A stretch of 64,000 bases of DNA from Gordonia alkanivorans NBRC 16433 (GCF_000225505.1 NZ_BACI01000014.1:1-64000); one strand, 5' to 3'; shown: positions 23,897-35,481, numbered from the stretch's first letter. A program made the numbers and translations. The notes: generated by a model not told the origin, from the letters alone.

Positions 23897-23915
23897 AAAG
23901 CGCGTCGCGCGGACG

Positions 23916-25181
23916 TCAGCCAAGCAGCCGGGTGACCTCGACGACGACGTCATCGAGTGAGATACGGTGCTGCTCACCGTTGCTCAGGTCCTTGACCTCG
24001 ACCTGGCGTTCGGCCAGCTCGTTCTCGCCGAGCACCAGCGCCAGCCGCGCACCGGACCGGTCGGCGGCCTTCATCGCGCCCTTGAGTCCGCGGTCGCCGT
24101 AGGCGAGGTCGACGCTGAGCCCGGCCGCGCGCAATGCGCCTGCGACACCGACCAGTTCGGCCTTGGCGTCCGCACCGAGCGGGACACCGAAGACCTGACA
24201 GCGCGCCGCCTGCGTGCCCGCGACTCCCTCGGCCTCGAGGGCCAGCATCGTGCGGTCGACGCCGATGCCGAAGCCGATACCCGAGAGGTCCTGTTTGGCG
24301 CCGAGCTGGCGCATGAGGCCGTCGTACCGGCCGCCGCCACCGATGCCCGACTGTGCACCGAGGCCGTCGTGGACGAACTCGAAGGTGGTCTTGGTGTAGT
24401 AGTCCAGGCCGCGCACGAGTCGCGGGTTGATCTCGTAGGCCACGCCGAGCCGGTCCAGGTTGGCCAGCACGAGGTCGAAGTGGGCCTTCGCCTCATCGGA
24501 CAGGTAGTCGATCAGCAGCGGCGCGTTCGCGGTCGCCTCCTTGATCTCCGGGCGCTTGTCGTCGAGCACGCGCAGCGGGTTGATCTCGGCACGCTTTCGG
24601 GTCGCCTCGTCGAGGTCGAGCTTGAAGAGGAAATCCTGCAACGCCTCCCGGTAGCGAGGGCGGCTCGCGTCGTCGCCGAGCGAGGTGATCTCGAGGCGGT
24701 AGCCGGACAGTCCGAGACGCTTGTACCCCTCGTCGGCGACGGCCACGACCTCGGCGTCGAGTGCCGGGTCGTCGACGCCGATGGCCTCGACGCCGACCTG
24801 CTGCAGCTGGCGGTAGCGACCGGTCTGCGGCTTCTCATAGCGGAAGAACGGACCCGCGTAACAGACCTTGACCGGCAGCTGTCCACGGTCGAGGCCGTGC
24901 TGGATGACCGCGCGCACCACACCCGCGGTGCCCTCGGGGCGCAGCGTCACCGACCGGTCACCGCGGTCGTTGAAGGTGTACATCTCCTTGCTGACGACGT
25001 CGGTCGATTCGCCGACGCCGCGGGCGAACAGCGCGGTGTCCTCGAAGATCGGCAGCTCGATGTGCCCGTATCCCGCACGACGCGCCGCGTCGGTGAGCGT
25101 GTCCCGCACCTTCCGGAAATCCGCCGAGTTCGGCGGGAAGTAGTCCGGGATGCCCCGGGGTGCCTGAAATGCTCCGCTCAC
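23916..25181 (-). CDS. hisS: histidyl-tRNA synthetase
   Basis: 421-aa class II synthetase. The N-terminus [12 protein letters not shown] leads to motif 1, then [13 protein letters not shown] and motif 2 in [18 protein letters not shown]. The histidine A box [13 protein letters not shown] and a GGGRYDGL motif follow; the C-terminal anticodon-binding domain is complete. The GTG start overlaps the stop of the upstream metallo-beta-lactamase gene (GTGA), so translation is probably coupled. Confidence 0.96.
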   Translation of the reverse strand: MSGAFQAPRGIPDYFPPNSADFRKVRDTLTDAARRAGYGHIELPIFEDTALFARGVGESTDVVSKEMYTFNDRGDRSVTLRPEGTAGVVRAVIQHGLDRGQLPVKVCYAGPFFRYEKPQTGRYRQLQQVGVEAIGVDDPALDAEVVAVADEGYKRLGLSGYRLEITSLGDDASRPRYREALQDFLFKLDLDEATRKRAEINPLRVLDDKRPEIKEATANAPLLIDYLSDEAKAHFDLVLANLDRLGVAYEINPRLVRGLDYYTKTTFEFVHDGLGAQSGIGGGGRYDGLMRQLGAKQDLSGIGFGIGVDRTMLALEAEGVAGTQAARCQVFGVPLGADAKAELVGVAGALRAAGLSVDLAYGDRGLKGAMKAADRSGARLALVLGENELAERQVEVKDLSNGEQHRISLDDVVVEVTRLLG

Positions 25182-25927
25182 AGTCCGTGTCGTCCCTTCG
25201 GTCGATCAGTCGCGATGGTGGTGTCGGTTCCCGGAGCCCGCAGGCCGGCCAGGAAGGGGTTGGTGGCACGTTCCTGCGCGATGGTGGTCTGCGGCCCGTG
25301 GCCGGGGAGAACCAGGGTGTCGTCCGGCAGCGGCAGCAGCTTCGCCGCGATGGAGTCGAGCAGCTGCTGATGGCTGCCGCCGGGCAGGTCGGTGCGGCCG
25401 ATGGAGCCGGCGAAGAGGACGTCGCCGGCGAAGCGGACCGGCACCCTCGTCGGGGTGTCGGACGGGGACTCCCCCGGCACGGTCACCTCGATGCCCAGCA
25501 GGACCGATCCCTGGGTGTGGCCGGGTGCGAGGTCCACCGAGAAGTGGATGCCGGCGAGCTCGACCGGTTCTCCGTCGGAGAACTCGATGACCTTCTCCGG
25601 CTCGCGGAACTTCTCGTCGCCGATCATCGCGCCCAGCGCGCGTCCGATGCCCAGGCCGGGATCGGTGAGCATCGGCCGGTCGACGGCATGGATGTAGGCG
25701 GGGATGGAGTACTCGTCGCACAGCTGCGTGGCGTTCCAGGTGTGGTCCAGGTGGCCATGGGTGAGCAGGACGGCGACCGGGGTGAGATCGTTCTCGGCGA
25801 GCAGTTCACGCACGCGGGGCGCGGCGTCCTGGCCGGGGTCGATGATCACCGCATCCGACCCGGGTTCGGCCGCCAGGACGTAGCAGTTCGTCTGGAACAT
25901 GCCGGCGGGGAATCCGGTGATCAGCAT
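25178..25927 (-). CDS. MBL-fold metallohydrolase (glyoxalase II-like)
   Basis: 249-aa metallo-beta-lactamase-fold hydrolase. The metal motif HGHLDH is at residues 57-62, with later ligands in APGHTQGS (His), FAGDVLF (Asp) and VLPGHGPQT (His), the arrangement seen in hydroxyacylglutathione hydrolases. The ATG at 25927 ([12 protein letters not shown]) is the family start. Glutathione is absent in this order, so the natural substrate is probably another thioester; mycothiol conjugates are a guess. It sits ahead of hisS as in mycobacteria (Rv2581c). Confidence 0.88.
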   Translation of the reverse strand: MLITGFPAGMFQTNCYVLAAEPGSDAVIIDPGQDAAPRVRELLAENDLTPVAVLLTHGHLDHTWNATQLCDEYSIPAYIHAVDRPMLTDPGLGIGRALGAMIGDEKFREPEKVIEFSDGEPVELAGIHFSVDLAPGHTQGSVLLGIEVTVPGESPSDTPTRVPVRFAGDVLFAGSIGRTDLPGGSHQQLLDSIAAKLLPLPDDTLVLPGHGPQTTIAQERATNPFLAGLRAPGTDTTIATDRPKGRHGL

Positions 25928-26145
25928 GGCACTCCTCGAGGGTCGCGGGTCCCTCCATTGTGTCCTAGCTGCCCACGGCGACCGACAGCCGGTTCTCCAC
26001 GCACCGATTCCCCGGCGTCGACACCCCACTCCAACACCCGCTGAACGCTGTTCTCAGGTACAACTGGCAGACTTGCCTCTCGAGTAAGTGACATCCGCGC
26101 AGATTGTCGGCACGACTATGCCGAGATTCAGGAGGATCCACCCGC

Positions 26146-27066
26146 GTGACCACCAATGAGGAGCGCCGCGAGGCAGCGAAGCGGAAGCTCGAGGAACGCC
26201 TCGAAACCGAACGCCTCGCCCGTCGGAAGCGGAAGATCGTCATCGCCTCGGTCTCGACCGCCGTCGTGGTCGCCGTCGTCGCCGGCGTGACCGCCGTCGT
26301 GGTGAAGAAGATCATGGACGACCGCGAGGCCGCACGCTGGACCAGTTGTGCGTTCGAGGACTCCCCGAGCCGGTTCGACCAGCTTCCCGACCAGGTGCCC
26401 GACAACGTGCCCGCCGATCAGCGGCCGCAGTACCAGGCCGAACTCGACGAGCTGAAGGCGGCGGCGAAGAACGAACGCAAGTCCCCGAAGCCCGATGACA
26501 AGGTCCTGAAGTCCGGTACCGAGCAGGCCACCTTCACGACCACCCAGGGTGTTCTGCCGATCACCCTGGAACGTGACGGCGCCCCCTGCAACGTCGCCGC
26601 GGTCACCTCGCTGATCGAGAACAAGTTCTACGACGACACGACCTGCCACCGCATGACCACCAGCGACAAGCTGAAGATCCTGCAGTGCGGCGACCCGACC
26701 GGCACCGGCATGAGCGGTCCGGGCTGGACCAGCCCCGACGAGCCGCCGACCGACCTGAAGAAGGTCGGACAGCCCGATCCCATGAGCGGATCGCAGCCCG
26801 TCGTCTACCCGCGCGGCACCGTGGCCATCGCCAACAGCAGCCAGGGCGGCCAGAACCCCAACACCGGGTCGAGCCAGCTGTTCATCGTCATCGACGACAG
26901 CGAACTGGGTCCCGACTACTCCATCGTGGGCGAGGTCGACGAGCCCGGACTCGCGGTCCTGGACAAGGTCTACGAGGGCGGGATCACCCCCGGCCCCGCC
27001 GGCAGCCAGCCGGGCGACGGTAAGCCGAAGCTCCCGGTGACCATCGAAACCGCGGTCATCGACTAG
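26146..27066 (+). CDS. membrane-anchored peptidyl-prolyl cis-trans isomerase, cyclophilin type
   Basis: 306-aa protein. A highly charged N-terminal helix (residues 5-30, probable coiled coil) precedes one membrane segment at about 31-53 and an extracytoplasmic cyclophilin domain from about 130 to the end. Cyclophilin marks seen are YDDTTCHRM, RGTVAIANSS and GSSQLFIVIDDS. The GTG at 26146 has AGGAGG 10 bases upstream. It diverges from the MBL gene and converges with relA. The likely job is folding of exported or cell-wall proteins. The mycobacterial counterpart is ppiB (Rv2582). Confidence 0.9.
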   Translation: MTTNEERREAAKRKLEERLETERLARRKRKIVIASVSTAVVVAVVAGVTAVVVKKIMDDREAARWTSCAFEDSPSRFDQLPDQVPDNVPADQRPQYQAELDELKAAAKNERKSPKPDDKVLKSGTEQATFTTTQGVLPITLERDGAPCNVAAVTSLIENKFYDDTTCHRMTTSDKLKILQCGDPTGTGMSGPGWTSPDEPPTDLKKVGQPDPMSGSQPVVYPRGTVAIANSSQGGQNPNTGSSQLFIVIDDSELGPDYSIVGEVDEPGLAVLDKVYEGGITPGPAGSQPGDGKPKLPVTIETAVID

Positions 27067-27090
27067 CGAAAACCGCTGCTGTCGTTACGG

Positions 27091-29454
27091 TCAGGCAGCC
27101 GAGGTGACGCGGTAGACGTCGTAGACGCCCTCCACGTTGCGGACCACGTTCAGCACGTGACCGAGGTGCTTGGGGTCGCCCATCTCGAAGGTGAACTTGC
27201 TGATGGCGACTCGGTCGCGGCTGGTGGTCACCGACGCCGACAGGATGTTCACGCGTTCGTCGGCGAGCACCTTGGTGACGTCGGACAGCAGTCGGTGGCG
27301 GTCGAGTGCCTCGACCTGGATCGCCACGAGGAACACCGATTCCGGGGACGGCGCCCACGAGACGTCGAGGATGCGTTCGGACTGCTGCTGCAGCGAAGTC
27401 GCGTTGGTGCAGTCGGTCCGGTGCACGCTGATGCCGCCGCCACGGGTGACGAAGCCCATGATGTCGTCACCCGGTACGGGCGTACAGCATTTGGCGAGTT
27501 TGATCACCACGTTGTCGACGCCGTCGACGACCACGCCGGCGTCTCCGCCCTGACGTGAGCGGGTCGGCATCGTCGACGGGGTGGACCGTTCCGCGAGGGC
27601 CTCCTCCGCATCCTCGATGCCACCGAGGGATGCGACGAGGCGGTTGACGACATGCCGTGCGGAGACGTGGTTCTCGCCCACCGCGGCATACAGCGCGGTG
27701 ACGTCGTTGTACCGCAGCTCCTTCGCGATCGCCGCCATCGACTCCGCGGACAGCAAGCGCTGCAACGGAAGTCCGCCGCGACGGACCTCCTTGGCGATCG
27801 CGTCCTTACCGGTCTCGAGGGCCTCCTCGCGCCGTTCCTTGGCGAACCACTGGCGGATCTTGGCCTTGGCCCGCGGCGACACCACGAACGTCTGCCAGTC
27901 CTTCGACGGCCCGGCGGTCGGCGCCTTGGAGGTGAACACCTCCACCACCTCGCCGTTCTCGAGCTTGCGTTCGAGGGCGACCAGCCGGCCGTTGACGCGG
28001 GCACCGATGCAGCGGTGCCCGACCTCGGTGTGGACGGCGTAGGCGAAGTCGACCGGCGTCGACCCGGCGGGCAGCGTGACCACGTCGCCCTTCGGCGTGA
28101 AGACGAAGATCTCGCGGACGGCGAGGTCGTACCGCAGCGACTCCAGGAACTCGCCGGGGTCGGCGGCCTCACGCTGCCAGTCGAGCAGCTGGCGCATCCA
28201 GGCCATGTCGTCGATCTCGGCGGTGTCGGACTTCTTGCCCGACTTCCGGTAACCGCTCTCCTTGTAGCGCCAGTGCGCGGCGATGCCGAACTCGGCGGTG
28301 CGGTGCATCTCGTGCGTGCGGATCTGGACTTCGAGCGGCTTGCCCTCGGGCCCGATCACGGTGGTGTGCAACGACTGATAGACGCCGAACCGCGGCTGCG
28401 CGATGTAGTCCTTGAAGCGTCCGGCCATCGGCTGCCACAGCGAGTGGACGACGCCGACGGCGGCGTAGCAGTCGCGGTCCTCCTCGCAGAGGATGCGCAT
28501 GCCGACGAGGTCGTGGATGTCGTCGAAGTCGCGGCCCTTGACGATCATCTTCTGGTAGATCGACCAGTAGTGCTTGGGTCGGCCTTCGACGGTTGCCTGG
28601 ATTCGCGCCGCGGACAACGCGTTGTTGATGTCGGCCCGCACCCGCGCGAGGTAGGTGTCGCGCGACGGGGCGCGGTCGGCGACCAGGCGCACGATCTCCT
28701 CGTAGCGCTTGGGGTGCAGGATGGCGAACGAGAGGTCCTCGAGTTCCCACTTGACCGTCGCCATACCGAGTCGATGAGCAAGCGGCGCAATGACTTCCAG
28801 CGTCTCGCGGGCTTTGCGCGCCTGCTTCTCCGGCGGGAGGAAACGCATCGTCCGCATGTTGTGCAGCCGGTCGGCGACCTTGATCACGAGGACGCGCGGG
28901 TCACGCGCCATCGCGATGATCATCTTGCGGATCGTCTCGGCCTCGGCCGCACTGCCCAGCGCGACCTTGTCGAGTTTGGTCACGCCGTCGACGAGGTGCG
29001 CCACTTCCTGCCCGAAGTCGCGTTCGAGCGCCTGCAGCGAATAACCGGTGTCCTCGACCGTGTCGTGCAGCAGCGCGGCGATCAGGGTCGTGGTGTCCAT
29101 GCCGAGGTCGGCGAGGATCGTCGCGACCGCCAGCGGATGGGTGATGTACGGGTCACCGGACTTGCGCTTCTGCCCGCTGTGACGCTCCTCGGCGACGTCG
29201 TAGGCCCGCTGCAGCAGGGCGACGTCGGCCTTCGGGTAGATCTCGCGGTGCAGGGTGACCAGTGGCTCGAGCACCGGCCGGACCTGGCTGCGCGTCGCCG
29301 TCATCCGGCGGGCCAGACGGGCGCGGACACGCCGCGAGGCGGACGGGGAGGTCGAGGCCGAGGCCGATGTCGAGGTCGGTGCGCCGACGGCGTCGTCCGA
29401 GGCGTCGGCCGCGGGAGTCACGGAGTGCTGAGCCGTGCCGGATTCATCGGGCAT
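27091..29454 (-). CDS. relA: bifunctional (p)ppGpp synthetase/hydrolase
   Basis: Rel-type enzyme of 787 aa that makes and degrades (p)ppGpp, the stringent-response alarmone. Order: a Ser/Ala-rich N-terminal tail (1-45), HD hydrolase domain with H130-D131 in the LLHDTVED motif, synthetase domain with [24 protein letters not shown] domain ([14 protein letters not shown]), a helical and zinc-finger-like region with [10 protein letters not shown] and a C-terminal ACT domain. Intact HD and synthetase motifs argue for both activities. Neighbour of apt as in mycobacteria. Confidence 0.96.
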   Translation of the reverse strand: MPDESGTAQHSVTPAADASDDAVGAPTSTSASASTSPSASRRVRARLARRMTATRSQVRPVLEPLVTLHREIYPKADVALLQRAYDVAEERHSGQKRKSGDPYITHPLAVATILADLGMDTTTLIAALLHDTVEDTGYSLQALERDFGQEVAHLVDGVTKLDKVALGSAAEAETIRKMIIAMARDPRVLVIKVADRLHNMRTMRFLPPEKQARKARETLEVIAPLAHRLGMATVKWELEDLSFAILHPKRYEEIVRLVADRAPSRDTYLARVRADINNALSAARIQATVEGRPKHYWSIYQKMIVKGRDFDDIHDLVGMRILCEEDRDCYAAVGVVHSLWQPMAGRFKDYIAQPRFGVYQSLHTTVIGPEGKPLEVQIRTHEMHRTAEFGIAAHWRYKESGYRKSGKKSDTAEIDDMAWMRQLLDWQREAADPGEFLESLRYDLAVREIFVFTPKGDVVTLPAGSTPVDFAYAVHTEVGHRCIGARVNGRLVALERKLENGEVVEVFTSKAPTAGPSKDWQTFVVSPRAKAKIRQWFAKERREEALETGKDAIAKEVRRGGLPLQRLLSAESMAAIAKELRYNDVTALYAAVGENHVSARHVVNRLVASLGGIEDAEEALAERSTPSTMPTRSRQGGDAGVVVDGVDNVVIKLAKCCTPVPGDDIMGFVTRGGGISVHRTDCTNATSLQQQSERILDVSWAPSPESVFLVAIQVEALDRHRLLSDVTKVLADERVNILSASVTTSRDRVAISKFTFEMGDPKHLGHVLNVVRNVEGVYDVYRVTSAA

Positions 29455-29506
29455 AACCGGTCCTCCTCCGTCTGTCGTGGTCTTTCCGAGTCTAGATCCC
29501 CGACGG

Positions 29507-30082
29507 TCAGTCGAGCGCCACCGAGTGGACCGGTACGTGCGGGCCGAGGCCGCCGGCGATCGTGTCGCGCCCGCCGAGCCCGACGAGCTCCATGATCACC
29601 GCGACACCGACGACGCTCGCCCCGGTGCGGTTGAGCAGATCCGCCGCAGCGACCGCGGTACCGCCGGTGGCCAGGACGTCGTCGACGAGCAGCACACGCT
29701 GCCCGGTCAGGTCGAGGCCGTCGGCCGGGATCTCCAGGGTCGCCGAGCCGTACTCGAGGCTGTAGGTGACAGCATGAACCGGAGGCGGCAGCTTGCCGCC
29801 CTTGCGCACCGCGAGGACCCCGACCTCGAGTTCACGGGCGACCGCACCACCGAGGAGGAACCCGCGGGCGTCGATACCGGCGACGAGGTCGATCTCGGTG
29901 CAGCCGTGGGTCAGCGCGGTGACGATCGCGGACAACCCCTCGGGATCGGCGAGGACCGGGGTCAGGTCCTTGAAGGCGATCCCGGGGCTCGGGAAGTCGT
30001 CGACGAGCCGGGTGTGCCGGGCGATCGCCGCCTGGGCACGTGTCACCGCCTCCGCGGTCCGTTCGGGTACCACGCCGCCCAT
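29507..30082 (-). CDS. apt: adenine phosphoribosyltransferase
   Basis: Salvages adenine to AMP with PRPP. The PRPP motif [13 protein letters not shown] is at residues 130-142, with the [15 protein letters not shown] and [14 protein letters not shown] segments typical of Apt. The ATG at 30082 has GGGGAG close upstream and gives 191 aa. A GTG at 30109 overlaps the upstream lipoprotein stop (GTGA) and would add nine residues, but lacks a ribosome site. Position between the secDF lipoprotein and relA is conserved in the order. Confidence 0.93.
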   Translation of the reverse strand: MGGVVPERTAEAVTRAQAAIARHTRLVDDFPSPGIAFKDLTPVLADPEGLSAIVTALTHGCTEIDLVAGIDARGFLLGGAVARELEVGVLAVRKGGKLPPPVHAVTYSLEYGSATLEIPADGLDLTGQRVLLVDDVLATGGTAVAAADLLNRTGASVVGVAVIMELVGLGGRDTIAGGLGPHVPVHSVALD

Positions 30083-30105
30083 CAGAACTCCCCTGTCACT
30101 TGCCG

Positions 30106-31821
30106 TCACTGGCGGATCGTCCATCGATCCATGTTCCATCCGGTGCCGGCGCGACTGAGTCCCGCTTTGACACCACCCACCTGATCCTTCCACTGCCGGA
30201 TACGCGGCGACGCGAACAGGGGTATCGACGGCATCGACGACCAGCTCGCGTTCTCGATCGAGCGGGCCAGCCGGAGCCGGTCGGGTTCGGACACCGTGAC
30301 CGCGAACTGATCGATCCCGCGACTGACCTGCTGATCCCGGGTTCCGGAGAGATTGAGCGGGTCGCCGCCGCGCAACGAGTAGGCATCACGGCTCGGGTCG
30401 GCGGCACCGGCTGCGGCGAAGGAGTCGCCACTGGCCATGATCACCGCGTCGACGTCCTTGCCGAGTGAGCGCGGCTGCACGTCGGGTGTGGCGACGTCCT
30501 CGACCACGAAGCCGGCCTCCCGGCACGACGCCGCGATGGCCGCGACCATCTGCTGCCAGCGCAGGGTCGGCGCCACGTAGCCGATGCGGACGCGACGCGG
30601 TTGCAGACTCGCGGTGGTCGTGGTCCCGTCCGCCGCGCCCTGACCGGTCGCGGCGCGCAGCAGGTTCCGTGCCCGCTCGAGGTCGGGACTCTGGTAGGCG
30701 CGTCCGAACTCGGGGTTCATCGGTCCCGCGAGGTTGTCGGCGGGCGCGAGGACACGCAGATTCCACACGGCGGCGCCACCGGAGAAGTCGCGGGCGAGGT
30801 CGGCGCGCGGCACGCACGAGGCGAACGCCTGCCGCATCCGCACGTCCCCGAAGACACCCTTGCCGGCGAGCACGATCTGTTCGACCCCGATCGCCCGGGC
30901 GGGTGAGGCCGGTCCGTCGGGTCCGGACGTCCCGGCGAGATCGCCCTCGACGATGCCCGCGGTGACGTCGACGACGTCGAACTTGCCGTCGGGCAGCCGT
31001 CGCGTGGAATCGGTTCCGCGGCCCCAGATCACGATGCGCGAGGTCTCGGGCTTGTTCCCCCACCATGATTCGTTGGGGATCAGGACCAGTCCGCCCGACC
31101 GCGAGTAGCGGTCGATGCGGTATGGCCCGGAAGACGGGAACCGGGCGTGGTCGACCGGACCGAAGGTCAGGTCGAAGCCGGTGTTCCAGGCCGTGGCGAT
31201 ACGGGCCAGCGCGCCGCGGTCCATCGCGCGGATGGCGTCGACGACGTTGGCGAGCCCGGCGTCGCGGGCCACGATGTGCGCCGGGAGCAACGTGCCCGCG
31301 CCGAACAACGACAGCCAGTTGCGGTATTCACGCCCCTGCGCGAACGTGACCGTCGCCGACTTCTCGCCGGGCGAGCACTCCACCTTCTCGATGTCGCGGT
31401 ACCCGGCGGTCGTCGCCGGCGTGAAGCCCGGGAAGCGTCCGCTCATCGCTGCCCACGCCAGCACCAGGTCGTCGCAGTCGAGCGCGACCTCGTCGGTGAA
31501 GGCCGCCTCGGGCGTGAACTCGTAGCGCAGCGCCGGCGCCCGTCCCGGGATCGGGGTCACGGTGCCGACGTCGCGGTCCGGGATGACCTGCCCCTGGGGT
31601 CCGAGCAGGCTGAAGCCCGGCAGCAGTCGGCTGGTCGCCATGAGCACGCCGTCGGCGTTGCCGTCGACGGTGTTCGCGTTGTAGCTGGTCACATGGGCAT
31701 CGACCACGTAGTCGATGGTCGGCGGCCCGTCGTCGCCGCAGGCCGTCAGGACGCTCGCGCCCGTGACGATCCCGACGAGCAGGCTCAGGGCCCTGATGAA
31801 CTCCCGGTGCCTGACGATCAC
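30106..31821 (-). CDS. lipoprotein, ABC transporter family 5 solute-binding protein-like
   Basis: 571-aa predicted lipoprotein. From the GTG at 31821 the signal sequence runs to a lipobox LTAC with C28. The body resembles peptide/nickel-type substrate-binding proteins (family 5): an N-terminal domain, a middle region IPNESWWGNKPETSRIVIW, and a C-terminal domain ending near the stop. No matching permease or ATPase gene is nearby. It lies 10 bases after secF and just before apt, matching Rv2585c of M. tuberculosis. A periplasmic chaperone or ligand-binding role is possible; function is not established. Confidence 0.85.
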   Translation of the reverse strand: MIVRHREFIRALSLLVGIVTGASVLTACGDDGPPTIDYVVDAHVTSYNANTVDGNADGVLMATSRLLPGFSLLGPQGQVIPDRDVGTVTPIPGRAPALRYEFTPEAAFTDEVALDCDDLVLAWAAMSGRFPGFTPATTAGYRDIEKVECSPGEKSATVTFAQGREYRNWLSLFGAGTLLPAHIVARDAGLANVVDAIRAMDRGALARIATAWNTGFDLTFGPVDHARFPSSGPYRIDRYSRSGGLVLIPNESWWGNKPETSRIVIWGRGTDSTRRLPDGKFDVVDVTAGIVEGDLAGTSGPDGPASPARAIGVEQIVLAGKGVFGDVRMRQAFASCVPRADLARDFSGGAAVWNLRVLAPADNLAGPMNPEFGRAYQSPDLERARNLLRAATGQGAADGTTTTASLQPRRVRIGYVAPTLRWQQMVAAIAASCREAGFVVEDVATPDVQPRSLGKDVDAVIMASGDSFAAAGAADPSRDAYSLRGGDPLNLSGTRDQQVSRGIDQFAVTVSEPDRLRLARSIENASWSSMPSIPLFASPRIRQWKDQVGGVKAGLSRAGTGWNMDRWTIRQ

Positions 31822-31831
31822 GTGGGTGAGA

Positions 31832-33037
31832 CTAGCGGTTGCGACGGCGTTTGCCGGTCGGTACCCGGTCGGCGTCATCCGTGTCGGCCGCGCCCCGGCG
31901 TCGGCGCACCGGGCGGGCGCCGGCGCTCGGTGCCACACCCGACTCGATCCCGGCGCGACGGTTCAGCACCTTGGCGGTGTGCCGGGACACGTCGTCGCGG
32001 CGTTCCTTCAGCGTCACCAGCAGCGGTGAGGCCAGGAAGATCGAGGAGTACGTGCCGACCACGACGCCGACGAGCTGGATCAGACCGAGATCCTTCAGCG
32101 TGCCGACGCCGAGGAGCCAGACCGCCACGACCATCAGCGCGATGATCGGCAGGACCGAGATGATGGTCGTGTTGATCGACCGCATCAGCGTCTGGTTGAC
32201 CGCCAGGTTCGCCTGCTCCCCGTAGGTCCGGCGGGATGTCTGCAGCACCGAGCGGGTGTTCTCCTGCACCTTGTCGAACACGACGACCGTGTCGTAGAGC
32301 GAGAAGCCGAGGATGGTCAGCAGACCGATCACCGTGGCCGGGGTGACCTCCCAGCCGACCAGCGAGTAGACACCCGCGGTGGCGACGATGTCGAAGACCA
32401 ACGACGCCATCGCCGCGATCGACATCTCCCGGTCGAACCGGACCGCGATGTAGACGAACACGATGACGAGGAACACCGCGAGCGCGATGACCATCTTCTC
32501 GGTGATCTCGCGGCCCCAGGTGGAGCTGACGTCGGAGATGCTGACCTCGGAGGCCGTCAGGGCGGGACCGAACTCCTCGGTCAGCGCGCGGGTCACCGCC
32601 TCGGCCTGGGCCAGGTCGAGGGTCTCGGTGCGCACCTGCACGGTGGCGCTGTTGCCGGCGCCGGCGGTCTGGACCGATTCGGGCTCCTCGCCGAGGGCCT
32701 CGGTGACGACCTTCTCGACCGAGTCGGCGGTGATCTCCGACGAGGCGACCGGCACCGACATCTGGGTGCCGCCCTCGAAGTCGATGCCGAAGGTGAAGCC
32801 GCGGATCGCGATGGACGCCAGGCAGATCAGCATGATCACCGCGGTGACGATGTACCACATCTTGCGCTTGCCGACGATCTCGAAGGCGCCGGTACCGGTG
32901 TACAGGCGGGCGAAGAAGCCGCGGCTGTTGTCGGAGACGAAGTCCGCATCGGTACCGGAGGACGGTGACGGCGGTTCGACGACCGCAGTGTTGCCGGTCT
33001 CCCGCGGGTCCTTGTTCGGGTTGTCCGGACGGGTCAT
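31832..33037 (-). CDS. secF: protein translocase subunit SecF
   Basis: 401-aa membrane protein that works with SecD to drive late steps of Sec export using the proton gradient. First helix at about 62-82 is followed by the IDFEGGTQM motif of the periplasmic P4-like region, then five further membrane helices. The C-terminal helices carry [13 protein letters not shown]. The N- and C-termini are polar. The ATG overlaps the secD stop as ATGA. Confidence 0.95.
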   Translation of the reverse strand: MTRPDNPNKDPRETGNTAVVEPPSPSSGTDADFVSDNSRGFFARLYTGTGAFEIVGKRKMWYIVTAVIMLICLASIAIRGFTFGIDFEGGTQMSVPVASSEITADSVEKVVTEALGEEPESVQTAGAGNSATVQVRTETLDLAQAEAVTRALTEEFGPALTASEVSISDVSSTWGREITEKMVIALAVFLVIVFVYIAVRFDREMSIAAMASLVFDIVATAGVYSLVGWEVTPATVIGLLTILGFSLYDTVVVFDKVQENTRSVLQTSRRTYGEQANLAVNQTLMRSINTTIISVLPIIALMVVAVWLLGVGTLKDLGLIQLVGVVVGTYSSIFLASPLLVTLKERRDDVSRHTAKVLNRRAGIESGVAPSAGARPVRRRRGAADTDDADRVPTGKRRRNR

Positions 33038-34728
33038 CGCACAGTCCCCTTCTCGCTCGTGGACGCGTCGACACGAGCAGCTTCGACGCCGGCGGCCTCG
33101 GCCTGGCGGCGGGCCGCGACCTTGCGCTCGCGAGCCACCTCGCTGACCGCGCCGAGGCCGTTGACGCTCGGCTTGGACAGGAACGACGACCGGCTCGCGT
33201 AGACCACCAGCGGGTGGGTCACCAGGAACACGACCATGACGTCGAGGATCGTGGTGAGTCCCAGGGTGAACGCGAAGCCGCGCACCTCACCGATCGCGAG
33301 GATGTAGATCACCGAGGCGGCGATGAAGCTGACCGCGTTGCCCGACCAGATGGTGCGGCGGGCACTCGCCCAACCGCGTGGCACGGCCGAGCGGAAACTC
33401 CGACCCTCGCGCATCTCGTCCTTGATGCGTTCGAAGTAGACGACGAACGAGTCCGCGGTCATACCGATACCGATGATCAGACCGGCGATGCCCGCGAGGT
33501 CGAGGGTGAATCCGATCCAGCGGCCGAGCAGGACGATGATGCCGTAGACCATCGCTCCGGCGAGGACCAGCGACAGCATCGTCAGGATGCCGAGCATGCG
33601 GTAGTAGGCCAGTGCGTAGATCAACACCGCGACGAGGCCGATCGCACCGGCGAGCAGGCCCGCCTTCAGCGACGAGAGACCCAGTGTCGCGGAGACGGTT
33701 TCGGCGTCGGAGGCGTTGAACGACAGCGGCAGTGAGCCGTACTTGAGCACGTTCGCGAGTTCGTTGGACGATTTCTCGGTGAACGGGTCGGCGCTGCTGC
33801 CGCTGATGCGGGTCTGGCCGCCGGGGATCGGCTCGTTGATGGCCGGTGCGGAGACGACGGCCGAGTCGAGGGTGAACGCGGTCTGCGTGCGGTTGGGCGC
33901 TTCCTGGGCGGTGTACTTGGGCCAGAAGTCCGCGGCCTTGCCCTTGAACTCGAGGGTGACGACCCATTCGCCGGTCTGCGGATCGGTGCCGGCGGACGCG
34001 TCCTTGATGTCGCGGCCGTCGATGATCTGCGGACCGAGGAGGTAGACCTCCTTACCGTCGGTGGAACACGCCACCAGGTACTGATCGGGCAGATCGTTGC
34101 CGCGGAGCGGGTCGTTGGCGGTCGGCGAACAGTCCATCTTCGCCATCTGCTCCTGCAGCGGGACCAGCTGCTCCTGCTTGGCATCGCCGGGCGCTTGACG
34201 GATCTTGCGCTGTTCGGCGATCGCCGCCGCGGCCACCTCGGTGGGCATCGCGTTGCCCTGGTCCTCGTCCTGGTTCTCCGGCTTGGGCGGCTGCGGGGTC
34301 GCCGCCGTGGCGCCGACGACCGGCCGCACATACAGACGCGCGGTCTGACTCAGCGACTTGGCCTGCGCGCCGTCCTCACCGGGAACCGTGATCACGAGGT
34401 TGTTGCCGGTGACGACGACCTCGGAACCGGACACGCCGAGGCCGTTCACACGCTGCTCGATGATCTGCTTGGCCTGGTCGAGCTGCTGGCGGGTCGGCTC
34501 CTTGCCGTCCTCGGTGCGCGCGGTCAGCGTCACCCGGGTTCCGCCCTGCAGGTCGATACCCAGTTTGGGCTCGAGCGTCCGGGGACCGGTGAAGTAGATC
34601 AACCCGTACACGACGGCGAGCAGAGCGAGGAAGGCCACGAGCGGACGCCACGGTGGGATCTCTCGACTCGGTCGCGACCGCTTGCCGGCGGGCTTGTCCG
34701 CCTTTGCGGTCGAGCGAGGACTTGTCAC
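33034..34728 (-). CDS. secD: protein translocase subunit SecD
   Basis: 564-aa partner of SecF. A first helix at about 29-46 precedes the [12 protein letters not shown] motif, a large extracytoplasmic P1 domain with a long Gln/Glu/Pro-rich insertion, and five C-terminal helices containing [19 protein letters not shown]. The GTG at 34728 is the start used. Between it and yajC is a 12-bp perfect inverted repeat that could affect expression. Confidence 0.95.
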   Translation of the reverse strand: MTSPRSTAKADKPAGKRSRPSREIPPWRPLVAFLALLAVVYGLIYFTGPRTLEPKLGIDLQGGTRVTLTARTEDGKEPTRQQLDQAKQIIEQRVNGLGVSGSEVVVTGNNLVITVPGEDGAQAKSLSQTARLYVRPVVGATAATPQPPKPENQDEDQGNAMPTEVAAAAIAEQRKIRQAPGDAKQEQLVPLQEQMAKMDCSPTANDPLRGNDLPDQYLVACSTDGKEVYLLGPQIIDGRDIKDASAGTDPQTGEWVVTLEFKGKAADFWPKYTAQEAPNRTQTAFTLDSAVVSAPAINEPIPGGQTRISGSSADPFTEKSSNELANVLKYGSLPLSFNASDAETVSATLGLSSLKAGLLAGAIGLVAVLIYALAYYRMLGILTMLSLVLAGAMVYGIIVLLGRWIGFTLDLAGIAGLIIGIGMTADSFVVYFERIKDEMREGRSFRSAVPRGWASARRTIWSGNAVSFIAASVIYILAIGEVRGFAFTLGLTTILDVMVVFLVTHPLVVYASRSSFLSKPSVNGLGAVSEVARERKVAARRQAEAAGVEAARVDASTSEKGTVR

Positions 34729-34799
34729 AGCTGTTCAGGTCTCCTTTGGGAACGTCAACCGGCCGAGGGCACTCTGACCGCATGACCCACCGACTCCGA

Positions 34800-34844
34800 A
34801 GGTCTGCGTGCGCGCGCCGCGATGGCAGCGGGGCACGCAGACCT
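34800..34844 (-). terminator. long hairpin between yajC and secD
   Basis: Perfect 12-bp inverted repeat, AGGTCTGCGTGC at 34800-34811 and its complement at 34833-34844, with a GC-rich 21-base loop that can pair further. It lies about 72 bases ahead of the secD start and 73 after the yajC stop. No U-run follows on the minus strand. It may be a partial terminator that sets yajC:secD ratio, or a leader structure. Confidence 0.5.
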
Positions 34845-34917
34845 CAGCAAGACAGGCGATGCGCGGGAGGTGGGCAGGAGGCGCCACGCCGATCGCCGGC
34901 GCGGCGCTGCTCCGGGA

Positions 34918-35304
34918 TTACTTGTCGGTGTCGCGCGCGTCGTCGGACGACGGCTTGTCGAGGCTGACCGAGTCCGAGTCGTCCGCGTAGTCGCTGTAGT
35001 CGGCTTCCGGAGCGGTGTGGCCCGGGTAGGTCGCGGCGGCCTCGTCGGTGGGGATGACGCGCATGATCGCGAGACGGTTCCAGCGGGTGACCACACCGGT
35101 GGCGATCTCCACGTCGACGAAGTCGGACGACGCCGCATCGATGACGGTGCCGAACAGGCCCGAGGTCAGCTGGATGCGCGTACCCGTCGACACCGAGTTC
35201 TGCATGTCCTGCATCTCGGCCGCGCGCTTCTTCTGCTTCCGCATCGACAAGAACATGAAGCCGGCGAGCAGTGCCAGCAAGAGGGGGAAGAGCAGAGCGT
35301 CCAT
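34918..35304 (-). CDS. yajC: preprotein translocase subunit YajC
   Basis: 128-aa small membrane protein associated with SecDF. One N-terminal helix at about 3-20 is followed by MRKQKKRAAEMQDMQNS and the conserved GTRIQLTSGLFGTVID beta domain, and an acidic C-terminal tail rich in Asp and Ser. It heads the yajC-secD-secF block, though a 189-base gap with a hairpin lies between it and secD. Confidence 0.92.
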   Translation of the reverse strand: MDALLFPLLLALLAGFMFLSMRKQKKRAAEMQDMQNSVSTGTRIQLTSGLFGTVIDAASSDFVDVEIATGVVTRWNRLAIMRVIPTDEAAATYPGHTAPEADYSDYADDSDSVSLDKPSSDDARDTDK

Positions 35305-35481
35305 GGGTGAGAGTCAGTCCTTTGTGTTTCGGGTTGTACCGCGTGCACCACCACCCCGCGCCGAACGGCGAGAGGCGTCAGATGGTCACGCTGTGCTCCA
35401 CACAGTGTGCCACGTCCACCGGAGAGAGCATCCCTGCAGGTGGTGCCCCGCGTCACACCGGGGTTCCGCACGCGGGTCGGG

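Noticed and set aside
34729..34783. Short reading frame before secD as a SecM/VemP-like arrest peptide
   Set aside because: The frame runs through into secD out of phase, has no signal sequence and no arrest-like motif.
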